From an uncultured Clostridia bacterium (GTDB taxonomy: Bacteria > Bacillota > Clostridia > Christensenellales > Borkfalkiaceae), in contig CANQUN010000017.1 of NCBI GenBank assembly GCA_947627065.1, positions 1 to 32,441 of the forward strand: 32,441 bases of DNA, given 5' to 3'. The notes under the pieces were generated by a model. That model was given only the letters and a program-made list of their open reading frames with translations. It did not search any database and was not told the DNA's origin. The position numbers and the translations under genes are program-made. Of the stretch, positions 1-7,467 are shown in pieces (positions within the stretch are counted from its first letter, which is position 1; each line of letters begins with the position of its first letter).

Positions 1-372
1 GTCCTCTTTCTTGGCGTGGGTCGTGAAAAGCTGTTTGACATAGCCGCTTCGATAGTCGTGTCCGATGAAGATAGACACCATGATGCCGCCGAAGATAAAG
101 ACCATGTTCATGTTGGCGTATTCGCCCATATCATGAACGATATAGAGCGGGCTGTCTGCGGCGATGATCTGCCAAGCGTTCGAGAACATTCCCGCCGTTT
201 CGCCTTCGCCCATTGCTCCCATAGATACAAGCGCGGGAATGATTGCCGCAATCACGATGAAGATATAAAAGAGCGGCGTATGGAACAGGCGATAGAAGTC
301 CACGCCGAGCATACCTTTGAGGCGTTCAAAAAAGCTCGGTTTCTCAAATTGCAATGTTTTCGTGTTTTCCAT
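1..372 (-). CDS. ABC-2 type transporter permease, N-terminal part (cut by window edge)
   Basis: This is the first 124 codons of an integral membrane subunit of an ABC exporter; the rest lies left of the window. A hydrophobic segment around residues 27-48 (YRLFHTPLFYIFIVIAAIIP) is the first membrane helix, and a second follows near residues 93-105. The pattern of a short cytosolic N-terminus, helix, large outer loop and second helix is typical of the ABC-2/BcrB-like permeases that handle bacitracin, lantibiotics or other drugs. The ATG lies one base after the stop of the ATPase gene, and an AGGAGG site sits inside the end of that gene, so the two are translationally coupled. The substrate cannot be read from the sequence. 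Confidence 0.8.
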   Translation of the reverse strand, partial: MENTKTLQFEKPSFFERLKGMLGVDFYRLFHTPLFYIFIVIAAIIPALVSMGAMGEGETAGMFSNAWQIIAADSPLYIVHDMGEYANMNMVFIFGGIMVSIFIGHDYRSGYVKQLFTTHAKKED

Positions 373-373
373 A

Positions 374-1276
374 TTACACAGCCTCCTTTCCGCTCATGAG
401 GGAAACATAGTATTCTTCGAGACCTATCTTATGCTTTTTGATTTCGCTCGGCGCGAATCCGTTTTGCATAAGATAGGCGGAGAGCCTTGCCGTATCGTCG
501 ATGTCATAGACGCGAAGTTCGCCTTCCTCGAATTTGACGTTGCACCCGCCGCGCCACAAAAGGTCTGCCGTCGCTTGGAGATTTTGTGTTTTCAGAGATA
601 CATAGACTTGCGAGCGGCTGTCCATTTCCGAAGCGGCAATTTCTTTTATCATCTTGCCTTGACGGATAATGCCATAGTGCGTGGCGATCTTTTCAAGTTC
701 TCCGAGGATATGCGAGGAAATGAGGACGGTACAGCCGTAGTTTTTGGTAATATCCACGAGAATTTCCCGCATGAGCCGCATCCCGTCGGTGTCAAGTCCG
801 TTGATCGGCTCGTCGAGAATAAGAAGCGCGGGATCGCCCAAAAGTGCCATTGCAATGCCGATTCGCTGCTTCATGCCAAGCGAACACTTCTTGAATTGTA
901 ATTTCGCGTTATCCTCCATGCGGACGATTTTCAGCACCCGTGCGATTTCGCCGCTTCTGTCTTTCAGCCCCAAATTGATGGCTTGCATCATGAGGTTACT
1001 ATACACGCTCGACGAGGGAAAACACCCCGCGTTTTCGATGAGCGCACCCACGCGCACGCGGACGCCCGCGTCGGTATAGGGCTTTCCGAACAGCGTGATT
1101 TTACCCTTATCGGGAACGAGATGCCCGCAGATACACTTTTCGGTGGTCGATTTGCCGCTTCCGTTCTCGCCGATAAAGCCGTAGATCGCGCCCTGCGGCA
1201 CGGTCATATTCAAGCCGTCGAGCGCGTACATCCCGCGGAAACTCTTGGTCAAATTTCTGATTTCGATTGCGTTCAT
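374..1276 (-). CDS. ABC transporter ATP-binding protein
   Basis: This 300-aa ATPase would power the permease encoded just downstream. Motifs in order are Walker A GENGSGKST (36-44), the ABC signature SLGMKQR (132-138), Walker B LLILDEP (151-157) and an H-loop histidine (about 189) in ISSHI. The domain ends near residue 215 and is followed by a C-terminal tail of about 85 residues, as in BcrA/YtrB-like antimicrobial or drug exporters. An upstream in-frame ATG adds nine residues, but the start at 1276 is preferred because AAGGAGG lies directly before it. The gene is divergent from a TetR-type regulator, the usual layout for a regulator controlling its neighbouring exporter. The substrate is unknown. 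Confidence 0.88.
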   Translation of the reverse strand: MNAIEIRNLTKSFRGMYALDGLNMTVPQGAIYGFIGENGSGKSTTEKCICGHLVPDKGKITLFGKPYTDAGVRVRVGALIENAGCFPSSSVYSNLMMQAINLGLKDRSGEIARVLKIVRMEDNAKLQFKKCSLGMKQRIGIAMALLGDPALLILDEPINGLDTDGMRLMREILVDITKNYGCTVLISSHILGELEKIATHYGIIRQGKMIKEIAASEMDSRSQVYVSLKTQNLQATADLLWRGGCNVKFEEGELRVYDIDDTARLSAYLMQNGFAPSEIKKHKIGLEEYYVSLMSGKEAV

Positions 1277-1302
1277 AGCCGCCTCCTTGTTTTGATACTT
1301 CA

Positions 1303-1338
1303 ATTATAGCATTGAAAGCTGCAAAAATAAATTTTTGC
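1303..1338 (-). promoter_or_regulatory. Promoter of the ABC operon with overlapping palindrome (candidate operator)
   Basis: Read leftward, TGCTATAAT gives an extended -10 (hexamer 1303-1308). The -35 is weak (TTTATT at 17 bp). The upstream part carries a perfect inverted repeat, GCAAAAAT-AA-ATTTTTGC, at 1321-1338, right over the -35 position. This is where a TetR-type repressor would block transcription. The palindrome is seen; the link to the regulator is inferred. Confidence 0.5.
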
Positions 1339-1395
1339 ACGGCTTGCGCCGTCTTGTTTGCTGTCGCAAACGTTTTCTGCTCATCTACTGTGCTC

Positions 1396-1420
1396 AAAAA
1401 CCCTTGCCGGCAAGTTTTTT
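1396..1420. terminator. Weak terminator-like hairpin in the divergent region
   Basis: CTTG-CCGG-CAAG is flanked by an A-run on the left and a run of six T on the right. The stem is only 4 bp, so this may be an old terminator or chance. Confidence 0.2.
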
Positions 1421-1528
1421 CGCTTGTATTATAAATCTTTTCAGAGAGAAACACCACAACATAAATCCCCAAAAGTGTTGGTTTCAGAAAATTATTTCGG
1501 ACAAAACAGGACGAAGCCTATTTTATAA

Positions 1529-1557
1529 TTGTGCTTTGCGGCGAAATATGCTATAAT
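1529..1557 (+). promoter_or_regulatory. Sigma-A type promoter of the TetR-family gene
   Basis: TTGTGC (1529-1534), 17 bp spacer, TATAAT (1552-1557) with an extended TGC before the -10. AAGGAG follows at 1564-1569, seven bases before the ATG, so the leader is very short. Confidence 0.7.
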
Positions 1558-1575
1558 TAGCAAAAGGAGTGAAGC

Positions 1576-2166
1576 ATGAACAAATCCGAAGCAAAATTCC
1601 ATAACACTGCCGTCAAAATGGACGATGCACTCATCCTGCTACTCGAACATAAAGAGTTCAAGGATATATCCATTATGGATGTATGCGAAAAAGCGGGCGT
1701 CAACCGCTCCACCTTCTATGCGCATTATGAAAATTTATACGACCTCTTAAAGGAAACACAGGAACGCGCCGTTTCGGAATTTTTCGTGTCCTTCGGCGGC
1801 GTCATCCATACCGATTTTTCCAAAATGACGGCTGATGAACTTATTTTCATTTCGCCGCAATACCTTGTGCCGTATCTTACGTTCATCAAAAAGAACAGAC
1901 GGCTATACGAGGTCTACAATAATTCCAATGCCTTTCCGATTGGCGAAGCCGACAAACAACTTATCGAGAACGTCTTTGTGCCGATCTATGCGAAAAACGG
2001 CGTGACGGACAAAAAGATCGTGGAATATATGTCCCGCTACTTTATCAGCGGCGTTACCGCCATTACAATGGAATGGGTAAAGCGCGGGTGCGAGGACGAT
2101 ATTTTGTTCATCTGCGAAATTATTTCTATCTGTGTGCGTCCCTCAATGAAAGCACCTGTCAAATAA
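1576..2166 (+). CDS. TetR/AcrR family transcriptional regulator
   Basis: A 196-aa protein with an N-terminal helix-turn-helix of the TetR type: the segment DISIMDVCEKAGVNRSTFYA (about 35-54) followed by HYENLYDLL is the family signature. The C-terminal ligand domain resembles the TetR_C group often found in Firmicutes, with an aromatic-rich helix around YLVPYLTFIKKNRRLYEVY. It is divergent from the ABC exporter operon and probably controls it and itself. The strong SD (AAGGAG) and close promoter support the start. The ligand is unknown. Confidence 0.88.
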   Translation: MNKSEAKFHNTAVKMDDALILLLEHKEFKDISIMDVCEKAGVNRSTFYAHYENLYDLLKETQERAVSEFFVSFGGVIHTDFSKMTADELIFISPQYLVPYLTFIKKNRRLYEVYNNSNAFPIGEADKQLIENVFVPIYAKNGVTDKKIVEYMSRYFISGVTAITMEWVKRGCEDDILFICEIISICVRPSMKAPVK

Positions 2167-2167
2167 C

Positions 2168-2308
2168 ATGAAAAAACTTCTCGAATTTCTCAAAAAGCCG
2201 CCGCTGTGGTTTTTGCTCGTCCTCGCCATTATCGGTAATTGGTATTACGAATTTTACACCCGACGATCCCATCTACAAAATCTCTACAAAACATATCGGC
2301 AAAAATGA
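2168..2308 (+). pseudogene. Small membrane protein, probably frameshifted
   Basis: A 46-aa reading frame begins one base after the TetR stop: a basic start (MKKLLEFLKKPP), one membrane helix (LWFLLVLAII), then NWYYEFYT. After the T the frame gives a basic tail without protein character, while the +1 frame gives DDPIYKISTKHIGKNDFPK and stops at 2319-2321. One extra C in the run at about 2261-2264 would explain this, so the intact product may have had about 51 residues. No SD site precedes it, and translation would depend on coupling with the regulator gene. I do not recognise the family. Confidence 0.35.
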
Positions 2309-2353
2309 TTTTCCGAAGTGACGGCAACAATCGGCAAAAATCGTTTAACAGCA

Positions 2354-2396
2354 ATAAAAAAGGCTCAAAACCGCGTTTCGTACGGGTTTTAAGCCT
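2354..2396 (-). terminator. Rho-independent terminator, leftward
   Basis: Stem AGGCTCAAAACC (2361-2372) pairs with GGTTTTAAGCCT (2385-2396) with one mismatch. Read leftward it is followed by a T-run (A-run at 2354-2360 on the plus strand). No leftward gene ends here in the window, so it may belong to an element boundary. Confidence 0.6.
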
Positions 2397-2459
2397 GAAA
2401 TTCGGGAATTAAGTATCAATTACGATAGACATTCGTCGGCAACGATAAGCACGGTACGG

Positions 2460-2518
2460 GGTCTTGAAAACCGTTTGGGTGAAAGCCCACGGGGGTTCGA
2501 ATCCCTCTGCCTCCGCCA
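2460..2518 (+). tRNA. tRNA-Ser(UGA) 3' fragment, likely attachment-site remnant
   Basis: From the anticodon arm onward this is a perfect-looking tRNA-Ser: anticodon loop CTTGAAA (anticodon TGA), variable arm GGG-TGAAA-CCC type, T-arm with GGTTCGAAT, acceptor strand TGCCTCC, discriminator G and encoded CCA at 2516-2518. The 5' acceptor strand GGAGGCA and a D-arm are absent upstream. The expected C at the second base of the anticodon stem is a G, so tRNA identity stops at about 2460. A tRNA truncated in this way is what is left at the far end of an element integrated into the 3' half of a tRNA gene. The element would then lie to the left. Confidence 0.75.
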
Positions 2519-2735
2519 CGGCGTCGCGGCAAAGCGAATTGCGCAAAAGGATGTCCATGCGGGCATCCTTTTTGCTTTGACGCTTGCCGCTCCTTTCCGC
2601 TCGGATAAATTGCAGGCAATTTTTCCTCGCGGGTTTATGGTTTTTGTCTTGCACAAAAGCAACGGCTTATTGCCTGCTTCTCCTCTTTCCCGCGAATAAA
2701 ATCAAAGATTTCTTCGCGGGAGCTATTTTTTTATT
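2519..2735 (+). repeat. tRNA-downstream structured repeat, left copy
   Basis: Begins right after the tRNA CCA. Its first 75 or so bases match, nearly base for base, the reverse complement of 20137-20219. It contains hairpin AAAAGGATGTCC-ATGC-GGGCATCCTTTT (2545-2572) followed by TTTTTGC, and a second hairpin CCCGCGAA/TTCGCGGG (2689-2696 with 2713-2720) followed by a T-run (about 2725-2732). Between them is a block with the inner palindrome AAATTGC/GCAATTT, also found at 19865-19901. Both hairpins look like rightward terminators. The rest of the gap, 2736-2889, shows nothing I can support. Confidence 0.75.
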
Positions 2736-2889
2736 CACGAACGCAATAGCGCTCAATGCCCGCCCTTCTGAATTTTGGACTGTTTCAACAGCGTATTGAG
2801 ACTTGGAAACCGTCTGTTTTGTTATCGGAGATGAAGATGTTTAATGTCTTAAAATATCAATATCATGGATATTTATTTGCATATAGAGT

Positions 2890-3780
2890 TTAATATTTCA
2901 CTTTTAAATAGTCGAGCCAAACTTTGAATTTGTTCTGTGCGGCAAGGCAGGTGTTGCGCAAATACCCGCGCTCGTTCTGCCATTCCCGCAAGCCGCGGTA
3001 GTAGAACAGTTTCAAATCCTCGTCGATGATGAACGGCACAATGTTGTGTTTCAAACACTCCTTAAAGAGGAGCAGCCGTCCGATTCTGCCGTTGCCGTCC
3101 TGAAAGGGATGGATACACTCGAAACGGTAATGAAAGTCCAACAGGTCGTCAAAAGACTTGTCTTTGTTTGAGTTGTATTCAAAGAGCAATTCCTTCATCT
3201 TTTCGGTAACTTCCTCGGGACTTGCCGTGTACATATCCCCGACGGTGTTGGGGAGTTTTTTGTAATCTCCGACGGCAAACCAAGACTTACGCGAATCGGT
3301 CGTGCCGTTTTTCAGCGTGCGGTGCAGTTCCTTGATAAAAGCCTCCGTAATCGGCTTTCTCGCACTCTCGATGATGAGGTCAATGCACTTGAAATGGTTT
3401 GCCGTTTCGACAATATCGTCCACTCTTACCGAGCCGCCGTCGAGTCCGATCGTATTCGTCTCGAAAATGTACCGCGTCTGGTCGTGCGTGAGACGGCTGC
3501 CCTCGATATGGTTGGAATTGTACGTTAGTTCTATCTGGACTTTATGATAGATGCCGCCCGAAAGTTTCGCATTTTTCTCGGCGGTCAGCACTTCCAACAG
3601 CGTGGTGGGGACGGTCGATTTTTTATTGATACGGTCGGGCTTTTGTGCGTCCTCGGGAATGTTCCACGTCTTTCCCGTGAGAAAAGCGCCGTCGATTTTC
3701 CCGAGCGCACAATAATTCCTAACGCTCCGTTCGGATAAATTCCACTTCTTCGCCGTTTCGGTCACGGACAGATACTTCAT
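2890..3780 (-). CDS. Fic domain protein with N-terminal helix-turn-helix
   Basis: A 296-aa Fic protein. Residues 1-45 form an excisionase/MerR-like helix-turn-helix (LSVTETAKKWNLSERSVRNY). The catalytic Fic motif HPFQDGNGRIGR is complete at 224-235. SNHIEG at 89-94 matches the inhibitory motif (S/T)xxxE(G/N) placed before the Fic core, as in class II Fic proteins that hold their own activity in check. Such enzymes usually transfer AMP to hydroxyl side chains of proteins; the target here cannot be told. It stands alone: no antitoxin gene lies beside it. The start is set by GAGGTG seven bases upstream of the ATG. Confidence 0.9.
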   Translation of the reverse strand: MKYLSVTETAKKWNLSERSVRNYCALGKIDGAFLTGKTWNIPEDAQKPDRINKKSTVPTTLLEVLTAEKNAKLSGGIYHKVQIELTYNSNHIEGSRLTHDQTRYIFETNTIGLDGGSVRVDDIVETANHFKCIDLIIESARKPITEAFIKELHRTLKNGTTDSRKSWFAVGDYKKLPNTVGDMYTASPEEVTEKMKELLFEYNSNKDKSFDDLLDFHYRFECIHPFQDGNGRIGRLLLFKECLKHNIVPFIIDEDLKLFYYRGLREWQNERGYLRNTCLAAQNKFKVWLDYLKVKY

Positions 3781-3799
3781 TCAAAATCACCTCATGATA

Positions 3800-3828
3800 A
3801 GTATAGCACAAAATCGGCAAGAAAGCAA
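3800..3828 (-). promoter_or_regulatory. Promoter of the Fic gene
   Basis: Leftward TTGCTT (3823-3828), 17 bp, TATACT (3800-3805), with an extended TGC before the -10. Confidence 0.65.
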
Positions 3829-4025
3829 GGATTATCACCTCTGATTTCTATTATTTTTGCCGTTATCGGCAACTTTAATGCAAATTTTATGTCTTGTCGC
3901 CACAGACTTGCCGTAGCCTTCACGGCCTTATGTAACCGCATACCACACAGCGAAGCGGCAAAGAATAGGGGGACATCGTTTCCCAAATCCCGCGGATTAA
4001 ATAAAAACCTGTCTCAAAATCCCGG

Positions 4026-4163
4026 CAAATTCAAAGACACAACACATTCCCAAGCCCGACTATTCAGCACACAACATCCATCCCACAAACCCCGCAAATT
4101 CAGCACACAACACCCATTCCCAAGTCCGCAAATTCTCCAAAACAACCCTCTGCCACAAAGCCG
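4026..4163. repeat. Degenerate tandem repeat, unit about 34-35 bp, four units
   Basis: Units start near 4026, 4060, 4095 and 4129. The best-conserved part is ATTCAGCACACAACA followed by CCCAAG and CCG. A fifth start at 4164 runs straight into the Spo0A-box-like site. An open frame across it is low-complexity and not believable as a gene. The stretch 3829-4025 shows no feature I can support. Confidence 0.6.
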
Positions 4164-4167
4164 CAGA

Positions 4168-4178
4168 TTCGACAAAAG
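4168..4178 (-). promoter_or_regulatory. Spo0A-box-like site upstream of spoIIGA
   Basis: Read on the minus strand this is CTTTTGTCGAA, containing the 0A-box core TGTCGAA. It lies about 50 bp upstream of the spoIIGA -10. In Bacillus and Clostridium the spoIIG promoter is activated by Spo0A~P from such sites. The match is seen; binding is inferred. Confidence 0.55.
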
Positions 4179-4203
4179 TGGCCTGAATCTCACAAAAACA
4201 GCC
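4174..4203 (-). repeat. Dispersed TTTGTGAGA motif, copy 1
   Basis: Minus-strand reading: TGTTTTTGTGAGATTCAGG, then CCACTTTTG. It is one of about 13 copies of a short intergenic motif described under the findings; it overlaps the 0A-box-like site at its right end on that strand. Confidence 0.6.
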
Positions 4204-4226
4204 CGCTTTTAATGTTTGGGCGGTGA

Positions 4227-4232
4227 TATAAT
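4227..4232 (+). promoter_or_regulatory. Extended -10 of the spoIIGA-sigE operon
   Basis: TGATATAAT gives a clear extended -10 (hexamer 4227-4232), 28 bp before the start codon. No good -35 lies at 17 bp, which fits a promoter that depends on an activator such as Spo0A. Confidence 0.6.
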
Positions 4233-4260
4233 CGAGTGGATAAACCTTGCGGAGACGATT

Positions 4261-5076
4261 ATGACCGTGTACATCGAATATGCCATTGCGGACAATCTGC
4301 TCGTCGATTATTTCCTTTTGAAGGCGGCGTTCTATCTGAGCCGCGTGCGTACGCGCAGGCTCCGCTTGTTCGCGGCGGCCACGGTCGGCACCGCCTTTGC
4401 CGTGTTACTTCCGCTGCTGCAAATAAACGGCGCGCTGCTGTTTATACTCAAGGTTATGGTCGGCGAACTCATGGTGCTTGTCGCAGGCAGGTTCATCGGA
4501 GTAAAGGCGTTCATCAGGGGAACGGCGGTGTTCTTTGCGTTGACGTTCGCCGCGGGCGGCGCGCTTATCGGCGTGTGGTATCTTGCAACGGGCAGAATGC
4601 CCGACCCGCTTGCCGCCACGCCCTTTCAGGAAGTGTCGCTCGGCCTCTGCCTGCTTTTGACTTACGCGGTCATCAAAATCACGGTCTCGGTGTTCGGCGG
4701 GGTGCGCAGGCTTGGCGAACGCGTGCCGTTCGAGCGCAAGGTGTTCATAGAGGACGGCGGCTCGCACGTAGAACTCGACGCGTTTGTGGACAGCGGAAAC
4801 AGCCTTTCGGACAATTTCACGGGAAAACCCGTGTCCGTCATCGACAAGGCGGTGGCGGGACGGCTGATAAAACAAGGCGCAATCAAACTGCGCGCGGCAC
4901 ATTACATACCCGCGTCCACCATTCACGGAGAGGGGAGGATCCTCGTGTTTGAAATAGACAGAATGTTGATATATTGCGGGCAGGAGCGTAATATAATAGA
5001 TAATGCGATACTCGGCATAAGTCCTGCGCCCGCACTGCGCGGCACGGACGTAATCCTCAACGCCGGGCTGTGGTGA
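4261..5076 (+). CDS. spoIIGA: Sporulation sigma-E factor-processing peptidase SpoIIGA
   Basis: A 271-aa membrane aspartic protease that removes the pro-sequence of sigma-E in the mother cell after asymmetric division. The N-terminal half has five hydrophobic segments (within residues 1-145). The cytosolic half carries the active-site motif DAFVDSGNSL with the catalytic Asp at 177, and the usual downstream block GKPVSVID. The family is active as a dimer and is triggered by SpoIIR. The start at 4261 follows GGAG by six bases; a longer reading from 4216 adds 15 residues but would include the promoter. It ends three bases before sigE, the canonical operon. Confidence 0.95.
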   Translation: MTVYIEYAIADNLLVDYFLLKAAFYLSRVRTRRLRLFAAATVGTAFAVLLPLLQINGALLFILKVMVGELMVLVAGRFIGVKAFIRGTAVFFALTFAAGGALIGVWYLATGRMPDPLAATPFQEVSLGLCLLLTYAVIKITVSVFGGVRRLGERVPFERKVFIEDGGSHVELDAFVDSGNSLSDNFTGKPVSVIDKAVAGRLIKQGAIKLRAAHYIPASTIHGEGRILVFEIDRMLIYCGQERNIIDNAILGISPAPALRGTDVILNAGLW

Positions 5077-5079
5077 AAC

Positions 5080-5781
5080 ATGAAACTTTTTGATTTTTTC
5101 TTAGGAATATTCAAGGGTATATTCCCGGGCGGCACGGCCGATTACATCTGTGGAAGCGAAGCGCTGCCCACACCCTTCACGCCCGACGAAGAGGCCAAAG
5201 TCCTCGAGCGGATGATGGAAGGCAACGCCGACGCAAGCCAGAGCCTCATCGAGCACAATCTCCGCCTCGTCGTGTACATAGCCCGCAAGTTCGACAATAC
5301 GGGCGTGGAACTTGAGGACCTCGTGTCGGTGGGCACCATCGGCCTCATCAAGGCCGTGCGTTCGTTCAACGCGGACAAGAAGATAAAGTTGGCCACCTAC
5401 GCTTCGAGGTGTATAGAAAACGAAATTCTCATGTACCTCAGGCGGATATCGAGGATAAGGGGAGAAGTGTCGTTTGACGAACCGCTCAACGTCGACTGGG
5501 ACGGCAACGAACTGCTGCTTTCGGACATCATCGGCACGGACGGCGACTTCGTGTTCAAAAACATCGAGACGAGCGTGGAAAAAGAACTGCTGTACGAAGC
5601 GCTGCTCCATCTCAACGCGCGGGAACGCCGGATTATGACGCTGCGGTTCGGGCTGAACGGCGGCGACGAGCTGACGCAAAAGGAAGTTGCCGACCTGCTC
5701 GGAATATCCCAGTCTTACATCTCGAGGCTGGAAAAAAAGATAGTCTCGCGCCTGAGAAAGGAATTTGCGGGCATGGGTTGA
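5080..5781 (+). CDS. sigE: RNA polymerase sporulation sigma factor SigE (pro-sigma-E)
   Basis: A 233-aa early mother-cell sigma factor. Region 2 is well conserved ([43 protein letters not shown]), followed by [21 protein letters not shown] and a region 4 helix-turn-helix ending [12 protein letters not shown]. Residues 1-21 are a hydrophobic, membrane-binding pro-sequence ([15 protein letters not shown]). By alignment with the Bacillus protein, cleavage should fall just before YICGSEALP. This pro-sequence is a few residues shorter than the 27 of B. subtilis. There is no strong SD, so translation probably couples to spoIIGA. sigG, normally the next gene, is missing here and lies at 18516-19295 on the other strand. 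Confidence 0.97.
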   Translation: MKLFDFFLGIFKGIFPGGTADYICGSEALPTPFTPDEEAKVLERMMEGNADASQSLIEHNLRLVVYIARKFDNTGVELEDLVSVGTIGLIKAVRSFNADKKIKLATYASRCIENEILMYLRRISRIRGEVSFDEPLNVDWDGNELLLSDIIGTDGDFVFKNIETSVEKELLYEALLHLNARERRIMTLRFGLNGGDELTQKEVADLLGISQSYISRLEKKIVSRLRKEFAGMG

Positions 5782-5821
5782 AATTGCAAAAACATGGCTC
5801 GGTTCTAACCGCCAAAATCTC

Positions 5822-5852
5822 AAAAACCCCCTGAATCTCACAAAAACGGCAC
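5822..5852 (-). repeat. Dispersed TTTGTGAGA motif, copy 2
   Basis: Minus strand: GTGCCGTTTTTGTGAGATTC, then AGGGGGTTTTT. Lies about 40 bp after the sigE stop. No hairpin terminator follows sigE, so this is the only notable signal in the gap 5782-6127. Confidence 0.7.
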
Positions 5853-6127
5853 ATAACGCAACCTGCAAACGGCTTTTCAAACGCAAACCGCAAGGCCCGC
5901 CGCTCAACGTTTTCCACGTTGGACAACCTTATCGGACAACCTTGTCCGGTAGCCTTACAATCAACCCGATTCTCCCAAAAATTGTCTGTCCGTTATATCC
6001 GATTATTAGGACAACGTAGCAAACTTCGACGGCTTCCGCCGACGGGCGGCAATAAGCCAAACGGCAAAATTTTCACTCACTTAAATATTTTGGCAAAAAA
6101 CGCTAACCGTTCACGGCAAAACTGTGG

Positions 6128-6133
6128 TATAAT
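6128..6133 (+). promoter_or_regulatory. Extended -10 of the HAD gene
   Basis: TGGTATAAT with the hexamer at 6128-6133; no convincing -35 is seen at the usual distance. Confidence 0.5.
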
Positions 6134-6172
6134 TGTAGCGTACAAAGCAAAACCAAAAGGGCCGCGGCGTCT

Positions 6173-7009
6173 TTGCCGCAAACGCACATGAAGGATTTTT
6201 TCGGCAAGGATTGCTCGCCGCTCAAACACAAAAAACTGTGGCTGTTCGACATGGACGGCACGATTTACCGTGAAAACACGCTTTTCGGCGGTGTTCCCCG
6301 CCTGCTGTCGGCGATAGCGGAGAGGGGAGGGAAGTACGTGTTCGTAACCAACAATTCCTCCCTTTCGGTGGACGATTACGTCGCCAAACTCGCCCGCCTC
6401 GGGATTACTGCGGAGGAGGACAACTTCTTCACCTCCTCGCAGGCAACCGCGCTCATGCTGGCGGAAAATTTCAAGGGCAAAACCGTCTACGCGCAGGGCA
6501 CGCGCTCGTTTGTCAAAGAACTTTGCCAAAGCGGCGTTGCGGTAACCGAACAGTACGACGAATCCGTCTCCGCCATAGTCGTCGGCTTCGATTCCGAACT
6601 CACCGCCGCCAAGATGCGCACCACCTGCAAAATGCTCACCAATCTCAAAAAAGTGCCCTATTTCGCAGCAAATCCCGACTGGGTGTACCCCGTTGACTTC
6701 GGTTATGTGCCCGACTGCGGCTCCATGTGCTTCGGTTACGAAAAGGCCACGGGCAGAACCCCGGTGTTCATCGGCAAGCCCCGTCCCGACATGATTCGCA
6801 TATCCATGCAGCGCCACGGCGCGACCGCCCAACAAACGGTTGTTTTGGGCGACAGGCTGTACACCGACATCGCCTCAGGCGTGAACGCGGGCGTCGACAC
6901 CGTGCTGGTGCTCTCGGGCGAAGCCACGCTTGCCGACTTGGAAACCTCCGACGTAAAGCCCGCCTTCGTGCTCGAAACCGTCTCCGCCCTCGCCGACCTC
7001 TTCGCCTGA
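6173..7009 (+). CDS. HAD superfamily hydrolase, subfamily IIA (NagD-like phosphatase)
   Basis: A protein of about 278 aa that should hydrolyse a small phosphate ester in the cytosol. Motif I is LFDMDGTIY, with the nucleophile Asp 26 and Asp 28. Motif II is the VTNNSS segment typical of the IIA group. The C2 cap follows, then IGKPRPDM (motif III Lys) and motif IV LGDRLYTDI. The family includes p-nitrophenyl phosphatase, NagD and PGPase-type enzymes; the natural substrate is not evident. A TTG at 6173 has AAAGGG 11 bases upstream, while the ATG at 6188 has no SD, so TTG is chosen with some doubt. It stands alone, 390 bp after sigE. Confidence 0.9.
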   Translation: MPQTHMKDFFGKDCSPLKHKKLWLFDMDGTIYRENTLFGGVPRLLSAIAERGGKYVFVTNNSSLSVDDYVAKLARLGITAEEDNFFTSSQATALMLAENFKGKTVYAQGTRSFVKELCQSGVAVTEQYDESVSAIVVGFDSELTAAKMRTTCKMLTNLKKVPYFAANPDWVYPVDFGYVPDCGSMCFGYEKATGRTPVFIGKPRPDMIRISMQRHGATAQQTVVLGDRLYTDIASGVNAGVDTVLVLSGEATLADLETSDVKPAFVLETVSALADLFA

Positions 7010-7028
7010 CCCGCTTGATCGGCAACGC

Positions 7029-7232
7029 CGCCTGTTTAACTAAACCTGCCCTTTGCCCGCCCTGCCCGTTTGCCAAAACCGCCTGTTTAACTAAACCTGC
7101 CCTTTGCCCGACCTGCCCGTTCGCCTGAACAACCTGTTCACCCGACCCACCCGTTTGCCAAAGCCACCTGTTTAACTGCCCGTTCGCCTGAACAACCTGT
7201 TCACCCGACCCGCCTGTTCAACTAAACCGCAC
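7029..7232. repeat. Degenerate tandem repeats, units of about 51 and 62 bp
   Basis: Two near-identical 51-bp units start at 7030 and 7081, with core GCCTGTTTAACTAAACCTGC. They are followed by two copies of a block around CGCCTGAACAACCTGTTCAC, about 62 bp apart. The array starts 20 bp after the HAD stop. The stretch 7233-7340 shows nothing further. Confidence 0.8.
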
Positions 7233-7340
7233 GGCGTATTTATACCATATATCGCCAAACAACAAAGCCCTTCCAATGAGGGTATTTTCTATATGGGATT
7301 AAAAATCCAATTTTATATCTGAATACACCTTTGGATTAAT

Positions 7341-7379
7341 AAAAAAAAGAAGCAGAGAGTTTTGTTCTCTGACTTCTTT
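7341..7379 (-). terminator. Rho-independent terminator of the DUF4011 helicase gene
   Basis: Leftward hairpin AAGAAG-TC-AGAGA with TCTCT-G-CTTCTT, then eight T. It lies about 90 bp past the stop codon. Confidence 0.9.
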
Positions 7380-7467
7380 GGTTTAATAGTTATTCTAACG
7401 ATTTGCTTGTAATATATTCTAAAATCTTCTACTGAAAGGCCTTTGTCAGGCGCAAAACTTTTCCGAT

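Noticed and set aside
2409-2662. Three overlapping leftward reading frames across the tRNA-Ser fragment
   Set aside because: They are antisense to a tRNA and show the familiar artefact peptide of tRNA-Ser genes; no SD or promoter.
3889-4212. Rightward 107-aa frame before spoIIGA
   Set aside because: Low-complexity translation of the tandem repeat and of a dispersed motif; no SD.
6077-6835. Leftward 252-aa frame across the HAD gene
   Set aside because: Antisense shadow; HAD motifs are complete on the other strand.
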